Positions 43,950 through 56,990 of a DNA stretch of 64,000 bases are shown here, in pieces. This stretch comes from Sphingorhabdus sp. EL138. Its GTDB lineage: Bacteria > Pseudomonadota > Alphaproteobacteria > Sphingomonadales > Sphingomonadaceae. The DNA is taken from contig NZ_OGVD01000004.1 of assembly GCF_900258045.1 (NCBI RefSeq), positions 1,488,001-1,552,000 of the forward strand. Direction: 5' to 3'. The translations under genes and the position numbers were made by a program. Position 1 is the stretch's first letter; each line of letters begins with the position of its first letter. The notes beneath the pieces are model-generated. The model had not been told where the DNA came from and made no database searches. It was given only the letters and a program-made list of their open reading frames with translations.

Positions 43950-46139
43950 ATGAATCGCGTCCATGATCCTGCCAAAGACCGGGCCAGAGTGCTGTTACTC
44001 AACGCCGCCCTGGGGCCGCTCGATTACCGGATACCCGAAGGCATGGATGCGCGTCCGGGTTCAATCGTGATGGCGCCGTTGGGCCCGCGCAAATTACCAG
44101 GTGTGGTTTGGGAAGCGGAGAGTTTTCCCGTGGACGAGATTGATGCAAAGAAACTGCGTCCTTTGCTGGAATTGCGCGATGTCCCACCCCTTTCCTCACC
44201 GCTGAGGCGATTGATTGAATGGACTGCGCGCTATTATTTTGCTGCGCCAGCCTCGGTGTTGCGCATGGTCCTTTCAAGCGGAGCGGCCTTTGCGGACAAT
44301 CGTCCGATCAGCGAATATCGACTGAACAGAAATGTCCCGGACCGGATGACACCACAACGCGAACAGGCGCTCGAAAAACTGGTTGATGTCCAGGGCACGA
44401 TCAGCGAGCTGGCTTTCAAAGCAGATGTATCTGTCGCGGTTATAAGAGGGCTTGAAAAAGCAGGCGCATTGGACCGGCACGAGGTATCGGCCTTTGCTGA
44501 TATCAAGCAACCTGATCCGGACTTTGCCAAGGTCGATCTCAGCGATGATCAGACCCAGGTTAGCGATATCTTGGTCAGCGCCGTGCAGGACGCCGCGTTC
44601 CAACCCTATTTGCTCGACGGCGTGACCGGCTCTGGTAAAACCGAGGTCTATTTCGAGGCCGTTGCAGAAGCGTTGCGCCAAGATAAACAGACATTGGTTC
44701 TACTTCCCGAAATTGCACTTACCGAACCTTTTTTGGACCGTTTCAAGGCGCGTTTTGGTGCTGAACCAGTCGCCTGGCATAGCGGCCTTAAGCAATCTGA
44801 TCGCAAGAAAAACTGGCGGGCTTTGGCCGATGGTGATGCGAAAGTAGTTGTCGGCGCACGGTCCGCGTTATTTCTGCCTTATAAGAATCTCGGCCTGATC
44901 ATCGTCGACGAGGCGCATGAAGTCAGTTTCAAACAGGAAGATGGTGTGCGTTATCACGCTCGTGATGTCGCGGTTATGCGCGGACTGCATGAGAAGATTC
45001 CGGTTGTGCTGGCCTCTGCAACACCGGCTATTGAGAGCCGGCATCAGGTCGAGCAAGGTAATTATCAGTTGCTCGAATTGCCCGCTCGCTTTGGCACGGC
45101 GACTTTGCCCGAAATAGAAGCGTTAGATCTTACCCAGGATATGCCAGCGCGCGGGTCGTGGCTGGCGCCGACGCTGATCAACGCGCTTGAAGAAAACCTT
45201 GGCAAGAAAGAACAATCATTGTTGTTTCTCAATCGGCGTGGCTTTGCACCGCTGACGCTATGCAGAACCTGCGGCCATCGGATCAATTGTCCGAACTGCA
45301 CAGCTTGGATGGTCGAACACCGGCTGACCAAACGCCTGGCTTGTCATCATTGCGGTCATGTCATGCCGCAGCCAGAAAAATGCCCGGAATGCGGCGATGA
45401 AGATTCACTGGTTGCCTGCGGTCCCGGGGTAGAGCGCATTTGCGACGAAGTTAAAATACTGTTCCCGCAGGCGCGAACGGCCATTGTCACGTCGGACACC
45501 ATCTGGTCGCCTGCCAAGGCCGGGGAGTTTGTCGCGCAGATGGAGGCCGGTGCGATAGATATCGTCGTTGGCACACAGTTAGTGACCAAGGGCTATCATT
45601 TTCCCAATCTGACATTGGTCGGTGTTGTTGATGCGGATATCGGTCTGGAGGGCGGCGACTTGCGCGCAGCGGAACGCAGTTTCCAGCAGATTGCACAAGT
45701 CGCAGGCCGGGCGGGCAGAGCGGAGAAACCCGGTCATGTCTATGTTCAGACGCGCATGCCCGGCGCGCCGGTGATTCAGGCGCTGATAAAAGGCGACAGA
45801 GATGGTTTTTATGCCGCCGAAACTGAATCCCGCCGCGCCGCTGCGGCACCGCCTTTTTCCCGGCTGGCTGCGATTATCGTCTCTTCTGAGGATAATGCAG
45901 AAGCGATGGAAACAGCGCGGCTGATTGGTCAAACCGCGCCCAAGGCGGAGGGCTTCGCTGTTTATGGCCCCGCCCCTGCCCCGCTCGCCATGTTACGCGG
46001 CCGTCACCGCCATAGGCTGTTGATCCACACCCATCGCTCGGTTGAGTTGCAGGACATCATGCGTGAATGGCTGGAAAAACTCGAATGGCCGCGTGGCGTG
46101 AGGGTTGGCGTTGACGTCGACCCCTATAGTTTTGTTTGA
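43950..46139 (+). CDS. priA: Primosomal protein N' (replication restart helicase)
   Basis: 729 residues. The N-terminal DNA-binding part has ARVLLLNAALGPLDYRIPEG. The helicase core carries GVTGSGKTEVYFE (Walker A, about residue 226), LIIVDEAHEVSFKQEDG (DEAH box) and GTQLVTKGYHFP plus IAQVAGRAGRAEKPG. Four zinc-binding cysteine pairs lie in CRTCGHRINCPNC and CHHCGHVMPQPEKCPECG (about 430-480). PriA reloads the replication machinery at stalled forks. Length and motifs are complete. Confidence 0.97.
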   Translation: MNRVHDPAKDRARVLLLNAALGPLDYRIPEGMDARPGSIVMAPLGPRKLPGVVWEAESFPVDEIDAKKLRPLLELRDVPPLSSPLRRLIEWTARYYFAAPASVLRMVLSSGAAFADNRPISEYRLNRNVPDRMTPQREQALEKLVDVQGTISELAFKADVSVAVIRGLEKAGALDRHEVSAFADIKQPDPDFAKVDLSDDQTQVSDILVSAVQDAAFQPYLLDGVTGSGKTEVYFEAVAEALRQDKQTLVLLPEIALTEPFLDRFKARFGAEPVAWHSGLKQSDRKKNWRALADGDAKVVVGARSALFLPYKNLGLIIVDEAHEVSFKQEDGVRYHARDVAVMRGLHEKIPVVLASATPAIESRHQVEQGNYQLLELPARFGTATLPEIEALDLTQDMPARGSWLAPTLINALEENLGKKEQSLLFLNRRGFAPLTLCRTCGHRINCPNCTAWMVEHRLTKRLACHHCGHVMPQPEKCPECGDEDSLVACGPGVERICDEVKILFPQARTAIVTSDTIWSPAKAGEFVAQMEAGAIDIVVGTQLVTKGYHFPNLTLVGVVDADIGLEGGDLRAAERSFQQIAQVAGRAGRAEKPGHVYVQTRMPGAPVIQALIKGDRDGFYAAETESRRAAAAPPFSRLAAIIVSSEDNAEAMETARLIGQTAPKAEGFAVYGPAPAPLAMLRGRHRHRLLIHTHRSVELQDIMREWLEKLEWPRGVRVGVDVDPYSFV

Positions 46140-46166
46140 TTTTCGAAAAATGCCGGCAAGCTACGC

Positions 46167-46186
46167 TCCGCACTTGATACGGGACC
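46167..46186. repeat. Diverged copy of the GIY-YIG-flanking palindrome
   Basis: TCCGCACTTGATACGGGACC matches the palindrome at 15781-15801 except for about three positions, and is followed by CTCGGGAGG. It lies alone in the 121-base gap between priA and the protease gene. Confidence 0.55.
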
Positions 46187-46260
46187 TCGGGAGGTGGTAG
46201 CGCAGATGATAATCTGGGCTTCGCATCCTGTGCTGAGCTTTTCATATTAAAGGCTCACTG

Positions 46261-47808
46261 ATGCACCGTTTCGTTGTTTATGTTACTCTTGCACTAACCG
46301 CGTTGTTTGCGGCCCCAGCCCATGCCGATCCAGCCGATATCGCGGCGGCCAGCCGATCAGTCGTGCGAGTTGTCTTGGCGGCCACGGACGGCGACAAAGT
46401 TGCGTTTGTCGGCCATGGCAGCGGTTTTGCTGTCGCGCCGGACAAGATCGTCACCAACGCCCATGTCGTCGAGATTGCCCGGCAGGAAAGATCTGTTGTT
46501 ATAGGTATCGTCCCGTCCCAGGGCGGCACGAGCTATGGCGGGAAAGTGATCGCCTACTCTCCGGGCAATGACCTTGCGCTTATTCAGCTGCAGGACGGCG
46601 GGCGATTGCCGCCAATGACTGTTTTTAGTGGTCCGGTTGCAGATGGAGCGAATGTCGTTGCTGTCGGGTATCCCGGATCGGTTGATCGGGCCCAAGGGTT
46701 GAACCTTGATGACCTGGTGAACCCGATGTCACCGGTGAAAACCCGTGGTTCCGTATCCGGCGGACGTTCCACCAAACAGTTTGATACGATCCTGCACACC
46801 GCACCAATAGCCAGCGGGAATAGCGGTGGACCATTGATAGACAATTGTGGCCGAATACTGGGTGCAAACAGCTTTGGATCCTTGTCTGACGGCAATGACG
46901 CAGAATTTGGTTTTGCTGTGTCCAGTCGGGAAATCCTGTCATTTCTGCGCAAGGCTGGAGTCAAAGTCGGCATGACCGCAACGCCCTGCCGCTCGGCCGC
47001 GGACATCAGCCTTCAAGAGCAACGGCGCGAAGCCGCTGCACGCGCCAGAATAGAGGCAGCACGAAAAGCCGAACTCGCGCAGCGCCAGCAGGCCGAGGCA
47101 AAACTGCGCACTACCATTTCGCAAGATATCATTACCGAGCGTGAAAACCGGATGGCGATTGCCGCCCTTATGTTGGTATTATCGCTGGTCGCAGTGGGCG
47201 GTGCCGGTTATCTGATGATCCAGGACAAACGCACGCCCGCGATAGGCACGGCAGGCGGGGCGGCCTTGTTGCTGGTCGGAGCGATCCTCGTTTTTCTCTC
47301 ACGTCCAGCTTTTAATGAAATTGATGATCGCGTGGCCGTAGCGCTCAAGGAGCAAATGTCAGGCGAAAACGGCGATAATGGTGGCGCCGTTGTCGCAACG
47401 GCTGGAAAATATCAATGCCGGCTCAACACCGAACGCAGCCGGATCACAGTTTCGCAGGCCGACACGCTGGACATAGACTGGGCAGAAGGCGGCTGTGTCA
47501 ATGGTCGCACTCAATATGGCCGTGATGGTGAAAAATGGTCACGGATCTTTGTGCCCAATGAGGAACAGACGGTAACGATCAGCAGCTTCGATCCGGCCAG
47601 TGCAGAGTTCACGACCGAACGTTATCTGCTCGGCCTGGCCGCGATGAACAAGGCAAGGGAAATTCGCAAGCAATATGGCAACCGCGCCTGTACCAGCGAC
47701 GAACAGGCTCTTTCCGAAATAGCCGAAATGGTAAAAGCGATCCGCACCGAGCTGCCAATGCAGACAAATGAGCGCTTAGTGTATGAGTGCGAAAAATCCT
47801 CGCAATGA
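46261..47808 (+). CDS. Trypsin-like serine protease with C-terminal membrane segments
   Basis: 515 residues. A signal peptide (LALTALFAAPAHADP) precedes a trypsin-like domain: VTNAHVVEIA (His about 64), SPGNDLALIQLQDG (Asp about 103), and PIASGNSGGPLIDNCG (Ser about 187), so the triad is complete. A helical, Arg/Glu-rich linker follows (EQRREAAARARIEAARKAEL), then two membrane helices (about 297-345) and a further soluble domain with cysteines. The layout suggests a membrane-held periplasmic protease of HtrA type without PDZ domains. Substrates unknown. An MFS gene follows closely. Confidence 0.82.
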   Translation: MHRFVVYVTLALTALFAAPAHADPADIAAASRSVVRVVLAATDGDKVAFVGHGSGFAVAPDKIVTNAHVVEIARQERSVVIGIVPSQGGTSYGGKVIAYSPGNDLALIQLQDGGRLPPMTVFSGPVADGANVVAVGYPGSVDRAQGLNLDDLVNPMSPVKTRGSVSGGRSTKQFDTILHTAPIASGNSGGPLIDNCGRILGANSFGSLSDGNDAEFGFAVSSREILSFLRKAGVKVGMTATPCRSAADISLQEQRREAAARARIEAARKAELAQRQQAEAKLRTTISQDIITERENRMAIAALMLVLSLVAVGGAGYLMIQDKRTPAIGTAGGAALLLVGAILVFLSRPAFNEIDDRVAVALKEQMSGENGDNGGAVVATAGKYQCRLNTERSRITVSQADTLDIDWAEGGCVNGRTQYGRDGEKWSRIFVPNEEQTVTISSFDPASAEFTTERYLLGLAAMNKAREIRKQYGNRACTSDEQALSEIAEMVKAIRTELPMQTNERLVYECEKSSQ

Positions 47809-47821
47809 TTGAACTCTCACG

Positions 47822-49048
47822 ATGATCGCCGAGGGGCAGCGCAAATCGGCTATGCGATTCATCCTGCTGACGGTGTTCATCTACTCCGTGGGCTTTGGGA
47901 TCATTATGCCAGTGCTACCGGAACTGATTCAGGACCTGGAGGATGTCAGTCTTTCGGAAGCAACTTTGCTCGGCGGCTTTATTAGCGCGTCCTATGCGCT
48001 GTTCCAGTTTCTGATGGGCCCGCTCGTCGGGAATTTGGGTGACCGATATGGCCGCCGTCCCGTATTTCTAGTTTCTCTGCTGGCGTTCGGCATTGATTTT
48101 GCGCTGATGGGGTTTGCAACCTCGATCATCTGGCTGTTCATCGGCCGTTCCATTGCCGGCGGCCTTGGTGCAATATTCGGTCCAGCCAATGCGGCAATGG
48201 CGGACATGTCGAGTGAAGAAGATCGGGCCAAGAGCTTTGGTTTGGTCGGCGCCGCCTTTGGTATTGGTTTCATTGTCGGCCCGGCATTGGGTGGTTTTCT
48301 GGGTGACTATGGTACACGCATCCCGTTCTTTGTCGCGGGCGGGCTGGCCTTCCTGAATTTTATCTATGGCTGGTTTGCTTTTCCGGAAACCATGCCGGCC
48401 GAACAGAAACGCAGCTTTGAATGGAAACGCGCCAATCCGCTGGGCGCTTTGCTCAACCTTGGCAAATTGCAGAACCTGCTCGGTGTTGCTGTCATCTACT
48501 TCCTGTGGATGCTGAGCAGCTCTATCTATCCGACCAGCTGGTCCTTTTTCGCTCCGGCACAATATGGTTGGGACAGCAAGATGGTGGGATTGTCGCTGAC
48601 CTGTGTCGGCCTTTCCATGGCACTGGTTCAGGCCTTTTTGATTGGTCGCTTCGTGGATGCCATTGGAGAGCGAAAGACCGCAATTTTTGGCATTTTCGTC
48701 GCAATCGTGATTTTTGCTGTCTATGTGATGGTCGACATAGGTTGGGTCGCGTTATCAATGTGCCTGGTGGTTGGGCTACAGGGCATGGCCATGCCTAGCA
48801 TCAATGCAATGATGTCCCGCCGCACGCCAAACAACATGCAAGGAGAGCTGCAGGGTTTCAATGGCAGCATGGCCGCGCTTGCCGCGCTGATCGCGCCGCT
48901 TCTGTATAATGGCTCGCTTTCCTATTTTACCAGCAATGCAGCGCCGTTTCGTTTTGTCGGCGCGCCGTTCGCCATTGCGGCGATTGTCGGGCTAATCCCG
49001 CTAATCTTGCTCATGGTCATCAAACCCGCCCCTGACTATAAGGGGTAA
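47822..49048 (+). CDS. Major facilitator superfamily efflux transporter (TetA-like)
   Basis: 408 residues with 12 membrane helices. The DHA1-type motif between helices 2 and 3 is [17 protein letters not shown] (about residues 65-81), and [17 protein letters not shown] is the antiporter motif in helix 5. It resembles TetA/TCR drug:H+ antiporters. It starts 13 bases after the protease gene and may be read with it. Real substrates cannot be predicted, and resistance should not be assumed. Confidence 0.87.
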   Translation: MIAEGQRKSAMRFILLTVFIYSVGFGIIMPVLPELIQDLEDVSLSEATLLGGFISASYALFQFLMGPLVGNLGDRYGRRPVFLVSLLAFGIDFALMGFATSIIWLFIGRSIAGGLGAIFGPANAAMADMSSEEDRAKSFGLVGAAFGIGFIVGPALGGFLGDYGTRIPFFVAGGLAFLNFIYGWFAFPETMPAEQKRSFEWKRANPLGALLNLGKLQNLLGVAVIYFLWMLSSSIYPTSWSFFAPAQYGWDSKMVGLSLTCVGLSMALVQAFLIGRFVDAIGERKTAIFGIFVAIVIFAVYVMVDIGWVALSMCLVVGLQGMAMPSINAMMSRRTPNNMQGELQGFNGSMAALAALIAPLLYNGSLSYFTSNAAPFRFVGAPFAIAAIVGLIPLILLMVIKPAPDYKG

Positions 49049-49055
49049 GATATAA

Positions 49056-49805
49056 TCAGGCCTGATCGGTAAGAATTTTCAGAGCCTCTGCTTCAAATGC
49101 CGCCATGGCCGCCTTCCACGGACCGGGACCGAAGCTGATCCGCGAAACACCCAATTCAGCCAATCGGGACATTGACGGGCCATCGGGCATCATCATGATA
49201 TTGACCGGCAGGCTGGCTTTCTCGCAAATATTGCTGATCAGTTTTTCGTCCATGGCAAAGGGAATGAAGAAGCTGCCTGCGCCCGCATCGGCATAGGCTG
49301 AACAGCGTTCCAGCGCCTTTTGGGCCAACGTGTCATCATGGTCGGGCAAAGGGGTCTGAATGAACAAATCCGTGCGTGCGTTTATGAACAGTCCGGTGTC
49401 GGCAGCTGCTTTTACGCGTTCGGCCTGTGCTGACACATCGAGCAATCCGCCCGCCGACAGATCCTGATCCTCTAGGTTGAGGCCAGCGGCACCGGCGTCT
49501 TTCATCTGCTGTGCATTGACGCCCACTGTCGCCGCATCAGCACCATATCCGGTTTCCAGATCAATGCTAACCGGCACATCAACTGCGGCAACAATATGCT
49601 TTGCATTGGTGAGCGCGAATTCAAATGGCAGCTTCTCGCCATCCTCAAATCCTTGCGCGCCAGCGACTGACAGGCTTCCGGTCGCAACCGCCTTGGCGCC
49701 AGATCGAACCGCAACCTGAGCACTGCCCGCATCCCAGATGTTATAGAGTATGATCGGCTCACCCGGTATATGCAGTTCGGCAAATTGTTTGATCATATCC
49801 GTCAT
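49056..49805 (-). CDS. Isocitrate lyase/PEP mutase family enzyme
   Basis: 249 residues with the (beta/alpha)8 fold of the ICL/PEPM family: IPGEPIILYNIWDAGSAQVA, VPVSIDLETGYGADAATVG (metal-binding DxE region, about 80-98) and AGLNLEDQDLSAGGLLDV. The catalytic Cys motif KKCGH of true isocitrate lyases is absent, so this is one of the oxaloacetate-decarboxylase or carboxyphosphonoenolpyruvate-like members. Its ATG overlaps the ada stop by one base (TAATG), a translational link with no obvious meaning. Confidence 0.8.
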   Translation of the reverse strand: MTDMIKQFAELHIPGEPIILYNIWDAGSAQVAVRSGAKAVATGSLSVAGAQGFEDGEKLPFEFALTNAKHIVAAVDVPVSIDLETGYGADAATVGVNAQQMKDAGAAGLNLEDQDLSAGGLLDVSAQAERVKAAADTGLFINARTDLFIQTPLPDHDDTLAQKALERCSAYADAGAGSFFIPFAMDEKLISNICEKASLPVNIMMMPDGPSMSRLAELGVSRISFGPGPWKAAMAAFEAEALKILTDQA

Positions 49806-50842
49806 TAGGTCGCTTCCTTTTTGAGCAAACGTTCTTTTATCTCCAACCCATAAGCATAGCCGCCCATGCTACCGTCGCTGCGGACCACCCGGTGACAGGG
49901 AATCAGCACGGCGACATTATTGGCCCCATTGGCGCTGCCAACGGCACGCACCGCCTTGGGCTTACCTATGGCCGCCGCGATATCGGCATAGCTGCGGGTC
50001 TCGCCGAGCGGGATTTTCTGAAGCTCTTGCCAAACAGCTTCTTGAAAAGCAGTGCCCTGCACATCCAGCGGAATACGGCTAAAATCGCCGGGCTTTTCGA
50101 CGGAAGCTGCGACCTCCGACAAAAGTTCCTGAAACGCATCATCACCAGGTTGTAGGTCTGCCTTAGGGAAGCGATCGTGCAATTCTTCTTCGCCTTCATT
50201 GAACGACAGACAGCACACGCCTTTATCGGTGGCGGCGACCATCATCATGCCCAGCGACGTTTCGACATTGGCCCAGCGGATCGTCACGCCCGCCCCGCCA
50301 TTCTTCCAAGCACTTGGCTTCATGCCTAATCTCTTTCCATTATCTGCATAAAATCGCGAAGCAGAGCCGTAACCCGCATCATAAATCGCCTCGGTCACCG
50401 ATGCGCCGTCATTCAGGGCTTGCTTCGCCCGCTCGGATCGCAGGGCGCGAGCGTAGGCTGCAGGCGACAAGCCCATTTCGCGTTTGAATATGCGCTGCAA
50501 ATGGGTTGGTGAATAGCTGGTCATGGTGCCCAGCTCGTCGAGCGTCGGCGCCGTTTCAGCCATACGGATTGCATCAATCACGGCCTTCACCGCCGCGTCA
50601 TCACGTGCCACATCCTTGGGCATGCAGCGCAAGCAAGCGCGGAGCCCTGCAGCTTCTGCTTGCTCGGGCTTGGCAAAAAAGCGCACATTTTCTCGCTTTG
50701 GATGGCGTGCAGCACAAGACGGCCGGCAATAAATACCCGTCGTCAAAACGCCGGTTACAAACTTGCCGTCATAAGACCGATCGCGATTGGCCACGGCCTG
50801 CCAGGCCATATTGTCATCGATCAAGGATTCGTTGTTGTTCAT
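49805..50842 (-). CDS. ada: Ada: methylated-DNA repair protein and transcriptional activator
   Basis: 345 residues from the ATG at 50842. Three parts: the N-terminal zinc domain with the methyl-accepting cysteine (GIYCRPSCAARHPKRENVRF, and CLRCMPKD), an AraC-type DNA-binding domain (YSPTHLQRIFKREMGLSPAA and AIYDAGYGSASRFY), and the methyltransferase with LIPCHRVVRSDGSMGGYAYG, whose PCHRV cysteine takes methyl from O6-methylguanine. Ada senses methyl damage and activates its own regulon. It is co-transcribed with the PEPM-family gene. Confidence 0.94.
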   Translation of the reverse strand: MNNNESLIDDNMAWQAVANRDRSYDGKFVTGVLTTGIYCRPSCAARHPKRENVRFFAKPEQAEAAGLRACLRCMPKDVARDDAAVKAVIDAIRMAETAPTLDELGTMTSYSPTHLQRIFKREMGLSPAAYARALRSERAKQALNDGASVTEAIYDAGYGSASRFYADNGKRLGMKPSAWKNGGAGVTIRWANVETSLGMMMVAATDKGVCCLSFNEGEEELHDRFPKADLQPGDDAFQELLSEVAASVEKPGDFSRIPLDVQGTAFQEAVWQELQKIPLGETRSYADIAAAIGKPKAVRAVGSANGANNVAVLIPCHRVVRSDGSMGGYAYGLEIKERLLKKEAT

Positions 50843-51120
50843 GCCATTCTTTTGCCAGCCTTTACCGACCCTCGCATCCCGTATCTTGCGATCAAAGCAG
50901 AATCTTACCTCGGACATAATCAAACAGCTTGAAAATCCGCCTTTTTTGGCAATCTTCAAAAAGCGTTCGAGTGCCATCTTGCATCGCAGCAAAATGGTTG
51001 CTAGACGCCGCCCAACTAAAGGCGAGATGCATGGTATATCGCCTGCCTACGGGCATTATCACTTACCAGTTTTTTGACCAGATTATCAGGTCAATAATAC
51101 AGGCACGGAGTAACGAACGC

Positions 51121-51675
51121 GTGGAGAATTCCAGCGGCATTAGAGCGAGTTTAGCGGGGCGTTACGCCACTGCATTGTTTGCTTTGGCCACCGAAAACAA
51201 AGCCATCGAGACCGTCGAATCAAGTCTTGCTTCACTCGGCAATGCGATGGGCGAATCGGACGACCTGAAAGCGCTGATCAGCAGCCCGGTTCTGTCTCGT
51301 GCCGATGCTGGTAACGCCATTGCCGGTATCGCCAAGGAAATGAAGCTCGACGATCTGACTACCAACGTACTTGGTGTTCTCGCGGCCAATCGCCGTCTCG
51401 ATCAGATACCGGCCGTCATTCGCGCCTTCTCAACCTTGGCTTCCGGCCATCGCGGAGAAATTACCGCTGAAGTGACCTCCGCCCATCCCCTGGATGATGC
51501 TCAAGTTGATGCGCTCAAGGCGCAGCTCAAGAAACGTGTGGGAAGCGATGTTTCGGTTTCCACCTCCGTCGATCCGTCCATCCTGGGCGGTCTGGTCGTC
51601 AAAATCGGCAGTCAGATGATCGACAACTCAATTAAAACCCGTTTGAACACGCTTTCCCAAGCCATGAAGGGCTAA
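51121..51675 (+). CDS. atpH: ATP synthase F1 subunit delta
   Basis: 184 residues from a GTG at 51121, with GGAG 11 bases ahead; the longer open frame starts upstream of the family. SGIRASLAGRYATALFALAT begins the delta fold, and LVVKIGSQMIDNSIKTRLNT ends it, the OSCP/delta signature. It joins the F1 head to the peripheral stalk. First gene of atpHAGDC. Confidence 0.95.
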   Translation: MENSSGIRASLAGRYATALFALATENKAIETVESSLASLGNAMGESDDLKALISSPVLSRADAGNAIAGIAKEMKLDDLTTNVLGVLAANRRLDQIPAVIRAFSTLASGHRGEITAEVTSAHPLDDAQVDALKAQLKKRVGSDVSVSTSVDPSILGGLVVKIGSQMIDNSIKTRLNTLSQAMKG

Positions 51676-51690
51676 TGGCTCAGGCCATAA

Positions 51691-55582
<3,892 letters not shown>

Positions 55583-55626
55583 TCCATTCCCCCTCCCTCA
55601 TGGGAGGGGAATAGGGACATTGATTG

Positions 55627-55884
55627 ATGGCAAACCTACATTTCGAACTCGTAACCCCTGAAAAGCTCGTCCGGTCGGATGATGTTTATATGGTTGTTGT
55701 GCCCGGCGCAGAAGGCGACTTTGGCGTGCTGGCCGGCCATGCGCCGTTTATGTCCACCATCCGGGATGCAGAGCTTTCCATCTACGCCAGCGAAGGCGCA
55801 GAAGCTGAAGTGATCACCGTTCAGGGCGGTTTTGCCGAAGTGAACGAAAAAGGCTTGACCGTATTGGCTGAGGCGGTTTCCTAA
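55627..55884 (+). CDS. atpC: ATP synthase F1 subunit epsilon
   Basis: 85 residues from the ATG at 55627. [20 protein letters not shown] and [20 protein letters not shown] are the epsilon beta-sandwich signature. The C-terminal helical inhibitory domain is missing or very short, a known feature of alphaproteobacterial epsilon. It ends four bases into the converging EamA gene. Confidence 0.93.
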   Translation: MANLHFELVTPEKLVRSDDVYMVVVPGAEGDFGVLAGHAPFMSTIRDAELSIYASEGAEAEVITVQGGFAEVNEKGLTVLAEAVS

Positions 55885-56801
55885 GCCTCGACAACCGGTG
55901 CCGTCCGGCGTTCACTGCGCCAGAGGAATAATCCACTTAGCAAGATCAGGCTGCCTCCCAGCAACGCGAGTTCGTCAATCGCGTCTCCAAAGATGAATAC
56001 GCTGATCAAAGATGCGACGATCAACTGGATATAGACAATCGGCGCGATTGCTGCCGCTGTCGTGCGCATAGTAGCCATATAGAGCAGGAAATGGCAGCTC
56101 GTGGCCGTGACAGCCACAACTGCACAGCGCAGGATGACATCCCAATCCGGTGCGCCGGGAACATGCATCACCGGCACCCAGAAATGGCCGATTACAGAGG
56201 CAACCGACAAAAATATGGCGGCCCAGAAGGCAATGTAAAACTGCGCTGCAAATATGGATCGCTGGCTGGACACCATACGATTTAGAATCAACATAGCCGC
56301 CATCGCAACCGCCGAGAATAGAGGCAGGACAGCTACCCAGCCAAAGGCTGCCACATTGGGACGGAGCATAATCAAAACACCGCCAAAAGCTACAATTGTC
56401 GCTATCCAGGTCGTAGGCCGCATTCTCTCCTTCAAGAACCAGCCTGAAAACAGGGCTGTAAGGATCGGATTGACGAAAGATATCGCCACGGCATCCGCCA
56501 ATGGCATGATATAAATAGCTGAAAAGAAAGTAATTGTTCCAATCGCCAGCGTCATACCGCGTGCAGCGTGCAGCCAAGGCCGGTTGATCTGAAAACCGGC
56601 CCTGCCCTCTCGCCATGCAAGAATGGCAGCCAAAGCTGTAGCTCCGATGGTAAAACGCAGCGCCGCAACCGCTGGCGCCGGCCAATCGCCAGCCATGGAT
56701 TTGATAAACGCATCACCAATGGGGAAACCGGAAAAAGCAATCAGGGCCAACAAGATACCACTGCCCGCTACTGTTTTTCCGATATTTTTATCCGCCTGCA
56801 A
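55881..56801 (-). CDS. EamA/DMT family transporter
   Basis: 306 residues with ten predicted membrane helices in two EamA repeats, including [20 protein letters not shown] at the start and [20 protein letters not shown] in the middle. TTG start; no nearer ATG fits. Members export amino acids or other metabolites; the substrate is unknown. It converges with atpC with a four-base overlap. Confidence 0.85.
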   Translation of the reverse strand: MQADKNIGKTVAGSGILLALIAFSGFPIGDAFIKSMAGDWPAPAVAALRFTIGATALAAILAWREGRAGFQINRPWLHAARGMTLAIGTITFFSAIYIMPLADAVAISFVNPILTALFSGWFLKERMRPTTWIATIVAFGGVLIMLRPNVAAFGWVAVLPLFSAVAMAAMLILNRMVSSQRSIFAAQFYIAFWAAIFLSVASVIGHFWVPVMHVPGAPDWDVILRCAVVAVTATSCHFLLYMATMRTTAAAIAPIVYIQLIVASLISVFIFGDAIDELALLGGSLILLSGLFLWRSERRTAPVVEA

Positions 56802-56990
56802 AATCCGTCCAATCCAAAAAGGTCTGCAGCCTCCGATTGCAGGCTATTCGGCAACACACAACCATCTTTTGCCCACTGGAACAAATCGCATAAAACCAAA
56901 ACTGTCCCATTACCATTATCCAAACATTAACCATTTTCCCCGAAAGAGATGTCTGATGACTTGGGAACAAACTATTTCCGGCGGAGAGAC

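Noticed and set aside
47822-49048. MFS gene as a tetracycline resistance gene
   Set aside because: The TetA-like motifs are shared by many efflux pumps; there is no divergent TetR or mobile element next to it.
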